64,000 nucleotides of DNA from Gammaproteobacteria bacterium (GTDB lineage Bacteria; Pseudomonadota; Gammaproteobacteria; Pseudomonadales; Azotimanducaceae). Positions 6,466 to 14,633 of the stretch are shown here, in pieces (position 1 is the first letter of the stretch; each line of letters opens with the position of its first letter). The position numbers and the translations under genes were made by a program. The stretch lies in NCBI GenBank assembly GCA_028821405.1, contig JAPPGK010000101.1:52015-116014 (forward strand), read 5' to 3'. The notes beneath the pieces were generated by a model that was not told where the DNA came from, made no database searches, and was given only the letters and a program-made list of their open reading frames with translations.

Positions 6466-8340
6466 CTACTTCCCGGCGAGCCACGGGCGCATGCCGTCGG
6501 TTGCCATCCAGACTCCCCGCATGGCCTCCCGGTACAGCCAGGCTTGGTCTTCGCCACCTATCTGGACCCTGAATTCGTCTAGTTCGGGTGCGTTGACTCG
6601 TTGGCGCAGCAGGTACTCGGGCACCAACGGCAGGTCTCGCCTTGCGTCCTCGAGCGCGGCGGCGGCCTCATCCAGTCGGCCAAGGCGATACAGGGCGAGT
6701 ACACGACCGTAGGGCAGTTCCACGTGCATGTCGCCGGGGTAGCGCTCGGCGATTGCGAGCGCGTCGGTGTCCCGCCCCTCGGCAAGCAGGCGGTTGACCA
6801 TCGGCGCGCGAATCCCGTGGTTGTCGTTCGGGTTGAGGCGAAGGTAGAGCCGCTCGAAACGCTCCAGGCGCACCGGGGAGTCGTCGCGGATGCGTTCGAT
6901 GTATAGCCAGAGAAGGCGCAATGCGGGTCGGTTCTCCTCGAACAACCATGGCAATGTGCCCTTCTTCGTCGGTGGCCAGCCCTTGGCGAGTACTGCGGCA
7001 GCGCGGGCAAGCAGCGCCATCGTCCAGCGGCTGTCTTCGGCACCTAACTCCGGTTCGAGCCAGACCAGGAGTCGGACGATGTCGTCGAGGATGGAGAGGC
7101 TGTCCAGAGCCTCACGATTCGCGTCGAGCCATGGCAACCAGTCGTCGATGTCCTCCCATCCATCGCTCTCCGTGCCGGAGAGCGGATCGGTGGAGAATGG
7201 CTTGTCGATCCCCGAGAGCTTGCCCCAGCGCCTCTCGAGCGCGCGCGACTTGGCGGGCACAAGCGGCAGGTGCGCGCCCAGGAGATTCTCGTCCTGCGCT
7301 TCGTTTCGGACACGTCGCCAGCGCAAGGTGGGGTGCCTGCGGTCGATGTGTTCGTCGATCCAGTCCAACAAATCGTTTGCGTCGTCGGGCAGGGTCAGAC
7401 GGTAGTATTCGTCCCGACCGCGCTTCGGGTCGTCGCGAAAGGTCCTGATTGACGTTAGCGCCTGCTCGGGGGCAAGCGGGTTCCGGCCAACGCTCCGAAG
7501 CCAATAGGCGGCCCGGTCGGGGATCCTGTCGAAACGCCGCTCCGCACAGAGCATCGTCAATTCGATCAGGGCTGTCATGGGCTCGCCGGGCACGTCGCGC
7601 TCGGCCGCTTCGATGGTCCGCCAGGCCTCGTCGCGCTGGCCCTGGTCGTGCAACCACGAGGCCAGATGCTGGTTCGCCACGCACCGGATCGGCGCCCCGC
7701 GGTCCCGTACTAACCGACGCAGCAGCTCCTCCTTGTGTTGCGGTGTGTCGTTCAGCGCATCGTAGGCTTCGCAGAGGAGGGGAATCACATCCGCGAGCGC
7801 CTCGTCGATCCCGCGTCCTGGCATGAACGATGGTTCGGCCAGGTCCACGATGTCCTCCCAGAGACCCGCTTCGAAGAGGAAGTCGGCGGCATGCACGATC
7901 CCCGCCGGCGGCAGGCGGCCCTTCCGGGATGCGGCGATCCAGTACTCATGCGGTCGGGACTGCACCAGGGCGGGCCAAAGGACGTTCTCGGGAAGCTCGT
8001 CCAGGGGCACCCAAGGCTCGCAACACATTCTGAAGAGGTCGCCCGATCCACAAGGACAGGGCTCGTCGCTCTTTGGAGGCGGCAGCGGCGACGGCCGGAA
8101 CCCGTTCGACTCAAGGGGAATCGCATTCCAGAACTGGCGCGCGAACCAGTAGGCAAACTGTTCGTGGTTTTGCCCGCCCTCATCGAACAACCTGAGCTCC
8201 TTCAACATCGAACGCATCCACGCAAAGAACGAATCTCGGTCCTCGCCGACATCCTGAAGGTGCAGGAAGATCGCATGCTGCAGCGCGGCCACGGCATCGA
8301 TGTCCGACGGCGAAACCTCCGGCCGCGGTTCTTTCGTCAT
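6466..8340 (-). CDS. Large SEC-C zinc-motif protein with helical repeats
   Basis: The 624-residue protein has a SEC-C metal-binding motif near residue 95 (CPCGSGDLFRMCC), the zinc knuckle found at the end of SecA and in many accessory proteins. The remaining 500 residues are helix-rich with repeated TPR-like segments (HLASWLHDQGQRDEAWRTIE; NRLLAEGRDTDALAIAERYP; LALYRLGRLDEAAAALEDA), suggesting a protein-binding solenoid. No catalytic domain is recognised and there is no signal peptide, so it is probably cytoplasmic. The next minus-strand gene, the D-aminoacylase, ends 11 bp upstream of its start. Function is unknown. Confidence 0.75.
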   Translation of the reverse strand: MTKEPRPEVSPSDIDAVAALQHAIFLHLQDVGEDRDSFFAWMRSMLKELRLFDEGGQNHEQFAYWFARQFWNAIPLESNGFRPSPLPPPKSDEPCPCGSGDLFRMCCEPWVPLDELPENVLWPALVQSRPHEYWIAASRKGRLPPAGIVHAADFLFEAGLWEDIVDLAEPSFMPGRGIDEALADVIPLLCEAYDALNDTPQHKEELLRRLVRDRGAPIRCVANQHLASWLHDQGQRDEAWRTIEAAERDVPGEPMTALIELTMLCAERRFDRIPDRAAYWLRSVGRNPLAPEQALTSIRTFRDDPKRGRDEYYRLTLPDDANDLLDWIDEHIDRRHPTLRWRRVRNEAQDENLLGAHLPLVPAKSRALERRWGKLSGIDKPFSTDPLSGTESDGWEDIDDWLPWLDANREALDSLSILDDIVRLLVWLEPELGAEDSRWTMALLARAAAVLAKGWPPTKKGTLPWLFEENRPALRLLWLYIERIRDDSPVRLERFERLYLRLNPNDNHGIRAPMVNRLLAEGRDTDALAIAERYPGDMHVELPYGRVLALYRLGRLDEAAAALEDARRDLPLVPEYLLRQRVNAPELDEFRVQIGGEDQAWLYREAMRGVWMATDGMRPWLAGK

Positions 8341-8350
8341 GACTCTCGAC

Positions 8351-10012
8351 CTACGCAGCGCTACGCAGGATCCGCCCCGGTCGATTACCCGTGTGCTCGT
8401 CGTCGCGCAGGATCATTTGCCCGTTGACGACGGTGGCGTGGTAGCCGACGGCACGCTGGACCAGGCGGCTCTTGCCGTGGGGGAAGTCCCGCACGACCGT
8501 GGGCTGGCGCTCTTCGACGCGTTCCGGATCAAGTACGTTGATGTCGGCCTTCATGCCGGGTGCCAGGTTGCCCCGGTCCTTGAGGTCGAGAACCCGCGCG
8601 GCAGCGCTGGTCATGCGCCGGATCGCCTCCGGGAGCGGCACCTTGCCCTGGTCGCGCACCCAGTGGCTGAGCAGGAACGAAGGCCAGCCGGAGTCCATGA
8701 TCTGGGACACGTGGGCACCGGCGTCGCCGAGACCCGGCACCACCCAGTCACGTTGCATGAGCGATTCCACGGCGTCGAACTTCATGTTGAAGAACGGCCG
8801 GTGGAATACCGCGCCACCGTCGCTGTCGAGGGTTAGCTTAAGCCAGGTCTGGGCCGGGTGTTCGCCGGCGGCTTCGGCCAATGCATTGAGATTGTCTTCC
8901 GGCGGCTTGGTGTAGACCGGTCGTTCGGCGTCGCCCATCCAGCGCAGGCCCCGGGCGAACGGAATGCTTGCCGGATCGGCCTTCGCCGCTTCGATCAGTT
9001 CGAGCCGGAACGCCTCGTCGCGGATAGCCGGGAGGCGTTCGTCGATATCCATCGCGCGGAGTCGCGCCCACGCGGGGAAGAGAATGTTGGTCTTGAGCGT
9101 CGAGACGAAACCACCCGGTCGGGGCACGGTGACGCCGTAGATCTCGGCACCCTCTGCGCGGAGATCCTCGACGATCTGGTGGGGATCGTCGAACCGGAAG
9201 CTCTCGGTCTCCACGACACTGAACAGCACGCGACCGCGCCCCGCCCGGGCCTGCCGCCCCAGCAGGGCGAGATCCTTCTTGATGGCGTTCGGGTTGTAGG
9301 AGGGAACGTTCTGCATCAAGCCGTTGTGGCTGCCGACCTCGTGGGCGATGGCTTCGAGTTCCTCCGCTTCGGCGAACGTGCCGGGAATCGACCGTCCGTC
9401 CGGCAACCGGTGTCCTGGCAGTCGGTTGGTGGAGAACCCGATCGCGCCGTCCTTCACCGACTGGCCGGCAACCTTCGCGATCTCGGCGATTTCGTCGGGT
9501 TTCGGGTTCTCGTCGATGCCCCTGTGGCCCATGACGTAGAACCGCACCGCGCCGTGGCCGACCATGCCGGTGACGTTGATCGCGGGGTGCATCGAATCCA
9601 GGGCGTCGAGATATTCGCCGTAGGTCTCCCAGTTCCAGGGCAGCCCGGACAGGATGGCCTCGCGCGGAATGTCCTCGACGGTCTCCATCATCTCGGCGAG
9701 GAACTGCCTATCGGCAGGCTTGCAGGGGGCGAACGTGACGCCGCAGTTGCCCAGCAGGGCGGTGGTGACGCCGTGCCAGGAGATGGGCGTGAGCATCGGA
9801 TCCCAGCCGATCTGCGCATCGAGGTGGGTATGCAGATCGATGAACCCGGGCGTTACCGCGAGCCCGTCGGCGCGAATCTCCTCCTTGCCGCGCCCGTCCA
9901 CCTTGCCGATGGCGGTGATGGTGTCGCCGTCGATGGCGACATCCGCGGAAAACGCTGCGGCGCCGGTGCCGTCGACGATTCGGCCGTCGCGGATGACGAG
10001 GTCGTGGCTCAT
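8351..10012 (-). CDS. N-acyl-D-amino-acid deacylase / D-aminoacylase family amidohydrolase
   Basis: This 553-residue amidohydrolase has the metal-binding opening GFIDLHTHLDAQ, the conserved segments GVTTALLGNCGVTFAPC and SVKDGAIGFSTNR, and the final catalytic Asp in GLGDAGAHVSQI. The C-terminal urease-like beta domain ends in NLAPGMKADINVLDPE. Members hydrolyse N-acyl-D-amino acids or related amides and hydantoin-like compounds. There is no signal peptide. Its ATG overlaps the stop of the short PIN remnant by 4 bp, as part of a chain of overlaps reaching back to the ECF-S-like gene, so all may be cotranscribed. Confidence 0.85.
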   Translation of the reverse strand: MSHDLVIRDGRIVDGTGAAAFSADVAIDGDTITAIGKVDGRGKEEIRADGLAVTPGFIDLHTHLDAQIGWDPMLTPISWHGVTTALLGNCGVTFAPCKPADRQFLAEMMETVEDIPREAILSGLPWNWETYGEYLDALDSMHPAINVTGMVGHGAVRFYVMGHRGIDENPKPDEIAEIAKVAGQSVKDGAIGFSTNRLPGHRLPDGRSIPGTFAEAEELEAIAHEVGSHNGLMQNVPSYNPNAIKKDLALLGRQARAGRGRVLFSVVETESFRFDDPHQIVEDLRAEGAEIYGVTVPRPGGFVSTLKTNILFPAWARLRAMDIDERLPAIRDEAFRLELIEAAKADPASIPFARGLRWMGDAERPVYTKPPEDNLNALAEAAGEHPAQTWLKLTLDSDGGAVFHRPFFNMKFDAVESLMQRDWVVPGLGDAGAHVSQIMDSGWPSFLLSHWVRDQGKVPLPEAIRRMTSAAARVLDLKDRGNLAPGMKADINVLDPERVEERQPTVVRDFPHGKSRLVQRAVGYHATVVNGQMILRDDEHTGNRPGRILRSAA

Positions 10013-10212
10013 GAAACCGCCTTGACGATCTTCAACCCCGAGAATCGCATGAAATCGCGGTCGGTAGTAGCGATTGTCGCACCGCCGTAAGCGTAGAGCC
10101 GCACAATGGCGTCGACGAGTGTCTCACCGCCGCGACACACCGTCCTGGGATTCAAGCTACTTGGCTCCGTCACCGCGCGATGCCGTGTCGCGGACAACCA
10201 GAACTCGGTCAT
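10009..10212 (-). pseudogene. Truncated PIN-domain protein
   Basis: The 67-residue frame begins MTEFWLSATRHRAVTEPSSL, resembling the middle helix of PIN toxins. It then jumps to the C-terminal PIN end VDAIVRLYAYGGATIATTDR followed by DFMRF. The first third, with the initial catalytic Asp, and part of the middle are missing, consistent with internal deletion. It overlaps both neighbours by ATGA (10009-10012 and 10209-10212), so it may still be translated. No antitoxin gene is adjacent. Confidence 0.55.
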
Positions 10213-10613
10213 TGTTCCTCGTCTGCACGTCCCTCCGAATCTCCCTTCACCAAGTCCCAACGGATGCGTACCGGTCGTTCAATGGCGAGTCCGCTGATCC
10301 CCTTCTTGGCGCGCTCGCCGTCGATCGTGAGCGCCCAGAATGTGCCGCTGGTTGCCGCGACACCACATAGGCTGGTGACGAAAACGCCCAAACCGGGATA
10401 GCGACGGTATTCCACATCGACGACTTCGTTCATGAAGTCGACACCATCAGTGCCCCTCTCCACCCTCCGACGGATCGAGACCTCGAGGTCGCTGCCGGTC
10501 AGTTCATCGCGAATCTCGAGATGAACGGCGACCTGCTGTGCTTCTTCGGCTAACGCGGAGAGCGCAAGGAGGAGCCAAGCGCCATGGACGAGGGTCCAGA
10601 CCCGCGGACGCAT
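10209..10613 (-). CDS. Secreted DUF4430-domain protein
   Basis: The 134-residue protein starts at ATG 10613, 7 bp after the upstream gene. It has a clear signal peptide (MRPRVWTLVHGAWLLLALSA, cut probably near ALA|EE). The mature part contains the DUF4430 pattern YPGLGVFVTSLCGV followed by GTFWALTIDGERAKKGISGL, the fold seen at the C-terminus of cobalamin-binding transcobalamin-type proteins. It directly follows an ECF-S-like membrane protein. An extracytoplasmic ligand-binding partner for vitamin uptake is plausible, but the ligand is not shown by the sequence. Confidence 0.65.
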   Translation of the reverse strand: MRPRVWTLVHGAWLLLALSALAEEAQQVAVHLEIRDELTGSDLEVSIRRRVERGTDGVDFMNEVVDVEYRRYPGLGVFVTSLCGVAATSGTFWALTIDGERAKKGISGLAIERPVRIRWDLVKGDSEGRADEEQ

Positions 10614-10620
10614 AGCGTCT

Positions 10621-11160
10621 CTAAACGTGTGCGGTTCGGATGGTCGGCGCGATACGGCGACCGAGGATTCCATAGGCACCGAACAGAACCGCCGTGTAGG
10701 AGACGTTTCCGAGAAGCGTCCACTTCAGGAACGGCAAGCCCGCGACATAGCTGGCCGCGAGACCGTCAAGGGTTGGTGGGTACGTGTTCGTGAAGAACCA
10801 TACCGCCGCATTCGTCGTGAGGTAGAAACCAACCCCCGAGAGCACGGCCACCGCGCCTAGGCGAAGCGCGTTGGGCTTGCCCAAGAAACGTCGGGCGGCG
10901 AGCGGCATCAGCAAGGACGCGTAGACGGTCAGCATGATCCCGGTGTCGTAGAAACCGATGAACCAGTCGCCGACGATCATCGCCAGGACGACCACGGCAC
11001 CGGCATGCCAGCGCCGTGAGAAGAACACGCACCCGAACAGGGCAACGGCGGTTGCCGGTGCGAAGTTCGGCGGGTGCGGCAGCAGGCGCGCCACGACGCA
11101 CAGGGTAATCAACGCGACCGCAACGCCGAGGAGGGTTTTCTGCTGCGAGTTCAGAGTCAC
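10621..11160 (-). CDS. Integral membrane protein, ECF substrate-binding (S component)-like / DUF6580
   Basis: The 179-residue protein has about five hydrophobic segments (near residues 10-28, 36-50, 52-70, 72-88 and 98-118, with another around 145-165). The motif PPNFAPATAVALFGC is typical of the DUF6580/ECF-S-like family of small-molecule uptake proteins. No ATPase or T component lies nearby, so if it is an S component it would have to share an energising module encoded elsewhere. The secreted DUF4430 protein starts 7 bp downstream, which suggests a two-protein uptake unit for a corrinoid or another vitamin. Confidence 0.65.
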   Translation of the reverse strand: MTLNSQQKTLLGVAVALITLCVVARLLPHPPNFAPATAVALFGCVFFSRRWHAGAVVVLAMIVGDWFIGFYDTGIMLTVYASLLMPLAARRFLGKPNALRLGAVAVLSGVGFYLTTNAAVWFFTNTYPPTLDGLAASYVAGLPFLKWTLLGNVSYTAVLFGAYGILGRRIAPTIRTAHV

Positions 11161-11229
11161 GGGCCGACTCCCGAGTCGTGTTCGGTCGAAATCATAGCCC
11201 AGCCCTTGGTTCGCGGTATTGGCCGATGC

Positions 11230-12066
11230 TCATTGGAACGTGCACAGGCCTTGGTCGATGACCACGTCGCCGTCCTGGTTGGTGGTGCGGAACAACGCCT
11301 GGTTGCCGTCGGCCCACATCGAGACGGTTAGCGTGTCGCCGGGAATGACGGGTCTTGAGAACCGTCCGTTCATGGACCGGAACCGCGAGGGGTCGCCGCC
11401 GCACAGGCTGTGCAGCAGCGCCCGCCCCGTGAAGCCGTAGGTGCACAGTCCGTGCAGGATGGGCTTTTCAAATCCGCCGCGGGCCGCGAACGCCGGATCC
11501 GAATGCAGGGGATTGCGGTCGCCGGAAAGGCGGTACGTGAGCGCCTGGTCCTCGCGGGTTTTGTAGGTGACTTGGTGGGTCGGCTCGTCGTCCGGGTATT
11601 GCAACCGCTCCGAGGGGCCCCGGTCGCCGCCCCAGCCGCCTTCGCCGCGGCAGAACAGCATCGAACGGGTCTTCAAGAGCGGCTTCCCGGTCGCCTTGCT
11701 CACGGACTCGGACTCGAACTCGAGCACGGCGGCGCTGCCCTTGTCCCAGATGCCGGCGATCCGCCCACGGCTCTCGACCTCGCCGTCCGGCGGAATCTCG
11801 TCCAAAAGTTCGATGCCTTGCTCGCCGTGGACCATCAGCGCGGGGTTGAAGCTTCCCACCTTGTTCATCGGCGTGCCGCCGCCGCCGATGATGACGGCGA
11901 AAGTCGGGAACACGCGCTGCGCAACGCCGTGGGTGTTCTCGGTGGTGAACGGCAGTTCGTCGGTGCCGCCGCCGATGCCGACGGCATAGAGCAGGGCGTC
12001 CTTCGAGGTCCAGGACCGGGATACCGGGCCGCCGGTCTCGCCGACGGCGTCTGGGTTGATGGGCAT
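11230..12066 (-). CDS. MaoC-type (R)-specific enoyl-CoA hydratase with double hotdog fold
   Basis: Starting at ATG 12066 the protein has 278 residues: an N-terminal hotdog half (ALLYAVGIGGGTDELPF through MVHGEQGIELL) and a C-terminal catalytic MaoC half. The second half has the hydratase-2 motif YRLSGDRNPLHSDPAFAARG, where Asp and His are catalytic, then ILHGLCTYGFTGRAL. It resembles the hydratase-2 domain of peroxisomal multifunctional enzyme 2 and bacterial PHA or fatty-acid hydratases, which add water to trans-2-enoyl-CoA to give (R)-3-hydroxyacyl-CoA. A longer start at 12168 would overlap the divergent hydrolase gene and adds an unconserved tail. Confidence 0.85.
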   Translation of the reverse strand: MPINPDAVGETGGPVSRSWTSKDALLYAVGIGGGTDELPFTTENTHGVAQRVFPTFAVIIGGGGTPMNKVGSFNPALMVHGEQGIELLDEIPPDGEVESRGRIAGIWDKGSAAVLEFESESVSKATGKPLLKTRSMLFCRGEGGWGGDRGPSERLQYPDDEPTHQVTYKTREDQALTYRLSGDRNPLHSDPAFAARGGFEKPILHGLCTYGFTGRALLHSLCGGDPSRFRSMNGRFSRPVIPGDTLTVSMWADGNQALFRTTNQDGDVVIDQGLCTFQ

Positions 12067-12161
12067 GTCTCGCTCGCGGCGACGGAACAGCCGCCAATTG
12101 AAACACGAACTGTCGGTGGTAGGGTCGTGCCCTGTCTCGACGGTCTCGACGGAGGAAACCG

Positions 12162-13112
12162 GTGGCATTCGGCGACGAAGAGATCGTGCTCGACAACGGC
12201 GTTGCCGGCGAACGCGTGGCCGTGCCGACCGCGAACCCGACGGGCTTCTACCAGGCGATAACCGAACCGGAGCGGATGGAAGCGGCGGCGATTCGAGGCT
12301 GCATGTTCGCTCCCCCCGGCGAGGGACCTTGGCCCGTGGTCATCGTCGTCCCGGGCAGCTTGGGCGTGGCGCCTTCGCATGTCTTCAAGGCGGAACTCCT
12401 GACCGACGCGGGCATTGCCGCCTGCGTTATCGATCCGTTCGGCGGCCGGGGCGTGACGTCCACGGTGGCCAACCAGGCCCAGTATTCCTTCGCGGCGAGC
12501 GCCTGGGATGTGCTGGCGGCCGCCACGCTGCTTCACGGTCGGAACGACATCGATCCGACGCGGATCGGTGCCCAGGGACACAGCCGGGGCGGTTCGGCGG
12601 TGTTGTCCGCCGCCTGCATGGCGCAGCTGATCGACACGGGCGGCGTGACGCTGCACGCCGTGTATGCCGCCTATCCCTGGTGCGGCCAGCAGTTCGAACG
12701 GCCGGACGTGGGGGAGACGGTCGTTCGCGCGGTCATCGGCGACCGCGACGAGTGGTGCCTGCCCCAGCAGGTCCAGGCCCACATGCAGGCGGTGAGGCTA
12801 GCCGGATGCGAAGCCAGCTTCCGGTTGTTCCCGGGCGCCCACCACAGCTTCGACCGTGATACGCCCATCGAACTCATCAAGGACGGCGTTGTGGCGCCGG
12901 GTGCGCCGACGATCTACTTCAGGAGCGACGGCGCGGCGATCCATCCGGCAACGGGCGTCGCCGATCCGGACCTGGGTGAACGGGAGGCCATGATCTACGG
13001 CCTGAAGGCGGGATACGGACGACGGGGTGTGCGCATCGGCACCGCGGAGGACTTCGCGCAGCAGTTCCACGACGACATGATGGCGTTCTGGCGCCGGGTG
13101 ATGTGCCGATGA
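12162..13112 (+). CDS. Dienelactone hydrolase-family alpha/beta hydrolase
   Basis: The 316-residue protein starts at GTG 12162 behind a GGAGG. It has an alpha/beta hydrolase core with oxyanion segment VIVVPGSLGVAPS, nucleophile elbow GHSRGGS (Ser rather than the Cys of true dienelactone hydrolases), the acid region IGDRDEWC and catalytic His in GAHHSFD. The last 27 codons (RIGTAEDFAQQFHDDMMAFW then RRVMCR) are nearly repeated 1.47 kb downstream after a cassette carrying a SIR2-like gene, where the end reads RRLLMPV. One copy is likely the original gene end. Substrate unknown. Confidence 0.8.
   Translation: MAFGDEEIVLDNGVAGERVAVPTANPTGFYQAITEPERMEAAAIRGCMFAPPGEGPWPVVIVVPGSLGVAPSHVFKAELLTDAGIAACVIDPFGGRGVTSTVANQAQYSFAASAWDVLAAATLLHGRNDIDPTRIGAQGHSRGGSAVLSAACMAQLIDTGGVTLHAVYAAYPWCGQQFERPDVGETVVRAVIGDRDEWCLPQQVQAHMQAVRLAGCEASFRLFPGAHHSFDRDTPIELIKDGVVAPGAPTIYFRSDGAAIHPATGVADPDLGEREAMIYGLKAGYGRRGVRIGTAEDFAQQFHDDMMAFWRRVMCR
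13031..13093 (+). repeat. Direct repeat left of the SIR2 cassette
   Basis: These 63 bp inside the 3' end of the hydrolase gene recur at 14501-14563 with a single mismatch. The spacing between the copies is 1470 bp. The repeat begins GCGCATCGGCACCGCGGAGG and ends at GTTCTGGCG. Beyond it the two copies diverge but still encode similar short protein ends. Confidence 0.9.
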
Positions 13113-13217
13113 TGTAGCAGCCGATCACGAAGTGCGATGGCCAATGTTGTTCGTTCAGCAGCTTCAGCTTGAAGTCGTGGCTTCCTGAAACCATACTGCC
13201 AGAGGAAGGAGAAGTGC

Positions 13218-13427
13218 ATGGCAGTTCGCAACACGTACAGGTATCGACTCAAGGTGGGCGACCGGGTCATCCTCCACGGCTTCACCACCGATCTTGCGCG
13301 TCGCCAAAAGGAGCACCAGTTGCGGTGGCCGGCGGCACGGGTCGAGCCAATCGGCGAAGCCACTTCGCACCGGGAAGCTTGGGAGTGGGAGAGACGTGCC
13401 GCGCGCCCCGAGGCAACTGCGGGCTGA
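13218..13427 (+). CDS. Small GIY-YIG-nuclease-like protein
   Basis: The 69-residue protein starts at ATG 13218 behind a strong AAGGAGA. Its sequence (TYRYRLKVGDRVILHGFTTD then LARRQKEHQLRWP) resembles a minimal GIY-YIG fold, in which a tyrosine-containing hairpin is followed by an Arg/His helix. The C-terminal WEWERR would match the closing helix of such small proteins. The canonical GIY-YIG tyrosines and Glu are only partly present, so activity is uncertain. It lies 29 bp upstream of a SIR2-like gene in a cassette bounded by direct repeats, and the two probably form one transcription unit. Confidence 0.5.
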   Translation: MAVRNTYRYRLKVGDRVILHGFTTDLARRQKEHQLRWPAARVEPIGEATSHREAWEWERRAARPEATAG

Positions 13428-13456
13428 TGCGGGTCACCTGCGGATGAAGCTCGCTG

Positions 13457-14485
13457 ATGGAAAAGCCACGACGCGTTTTCGTGACTGGTGCGGGTTTCAC
13501 TCGCGCACTCGTTCCCGATGCACCACTACTGGTTGACGACTTCGGCAACGACGCGCTCGTAGAAACCGTCCGCAGCTTGCCCAAGGCAAGCCAGCTTCTT
13601 GAAGCCGAACGCAGACGACACCCCAAGGGGTTCATAAACCTCGAACGTCTGATGACGCGCTTGGACACGTTGATGCCCTACGACTACGACCATAAGGCAG
13701 TGGATGAGATCGACTTCCTCTACTCTGCGCTGAAGGATTCGTTCCTGAGGAGGATCTCAGGTGTCAGGTCTGGCAAGTTCGCCAGCGATGACCTTGACGC
13801 GTTTGTGGCGCACTGCACGGCCAATGGTGCGGCTTGTATTACGTTCAACTACGACGATTTCCTCGACGAGGCCCTTGCATCCTCAGGTATCTGGAATGCA
13901 GATTGGGGCTACGGCTTCTACTGCCGCTCGTCATCGACTGCCGTTTCGGCCATTGGCGGAGACCGCCTGATCGCACGCTTCCTGCTCCTAAAGCTGCATG
14001 GGTCGGTCAACTGGCGTGCCCTGCTTGGCCACGAGTCTCCCTACGCCCTCGCCGCCATTGTGCACCACCACGCTTGGGGGAACGGCGACGTTCCGGGGCA
14101 CCTGCGTCCTCAGGTCGAGCGACACCTCGAACCCGATCCGGTGATTGTGCCGCCCGTGCTTACGAAGTCCGGCCTTGTTGCGCAGTCCGTCCTTCGGTTC
14201 GTTTGGACCCGCGCTTTCGCCGAGCTTGCCGCAGCCGACGGCGTGACCTTCATCGGCTACTCGTTTCCGGAAACCGACTCTGCAGCCCGGGTACTATTCT
14301 CGGAAGCCTTGCGTGACCTGCCGGGCGACAGAGTCGAGGTCGTAGGTCGGGAACACACGGACGCCGGGAAGATCGCCCTCAAGAGTCGGTACCGACGTTT
14401 GCTCGGCGACATCCCTGACGAACGGTTCTTCTTTGACGGTGCTGTCGAGTGGATCCGGAGCCTCGATGCTGTCCGACGTTCTTGA
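13457..14485 (+). CDS. SIR2-like (SIR2_2) NAD-binding-fold protein
   Basis: The 342-residue protein shows the SIR2_2 pattern. The N-terminal Rossmann loop is VFVTGAGFTRALVPDAPLL, the Asn-containing strand is CITFNYDDFLDEAL (near residue 133), and the His motif is LLKLHGSVNW (near residue 180). A terminal strand VTFIGYSFPETDSAARVLF follows. This family lacks the sirtuin zinc finger. Characterised relatives in anti-phage systems such as Thoeris ThsA or DSR hydrolyse NAD+, causing abortive infection. No fused sensor domain is visible, so the small upstream protein or another factor might provide it. It has no family ties with its metabolic neighbours and sits between direct repeats. Confidence 0.8.
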   Translation: MEKPRRVFVTGAGFTRALVPDAPLLVDDFGNDALVETVRSLPKASQLLEAERRRHPKGFINLERLMTRLDTLMPYDYDHKAVDEIDFLYSALKDSFLRRISGVRSGKFASDDLDAFVAHCTANGAACITFNYDDFLDEALASSGIWNADWGYGFYCRSSSTAVSAIGGDRLIARFLLLKLHGSVNWRALLGHESPYALAAIVHHHAWGNGDVPGHLRPQVERHLEPDPVIVPPVLTKSGLVAQSVLRFVWTRAFAELAAADGVTFIGYSFPETDSAARVLFSEALRDLPGDRVEVVGREHTDAGKIALKSRYRRLLGDIPDERFFFDGAVEWIRSLDAVRRS

Positions 14486-14500
14486 AGGGACGTATCGAAC

Positions 14501-14563
14501 GCGCATCGGCACCGCGGAGGACTTCGCGCAGCAATTCCACGACGACATGATGGCGTTCTGGCG
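14501..14563 (+). repeat. Direct repeat right of the SIR2 cassette
   Basis: This is the second copy of the 63-bp hydrolase 3' end (62 of 63 identical to 13031-13093). In the corresponding frame it encodes the same peptide and then RRLLMPV with a stop at 14585, that is, a complete alternative gene end without the rest of the gene. It begins 15 bp after the SIR2-like stop codon. Confidence 0.9.
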
Positions 14564-14633
14564 TCGGTTGCTGATGCCGGTGTAGGGAATTCCGGCGGGC
14601 GGTAGAATCGCCCGTTCGACGGATACGGAGGGG

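Noticed and set aside
13457..14485. Sirtuin protein deacetylase
   Set aside because: The zinc-binding cysteines and the sirtuin GAGxS/HG arrangement are absent; the pattern is SIR2_2-like.
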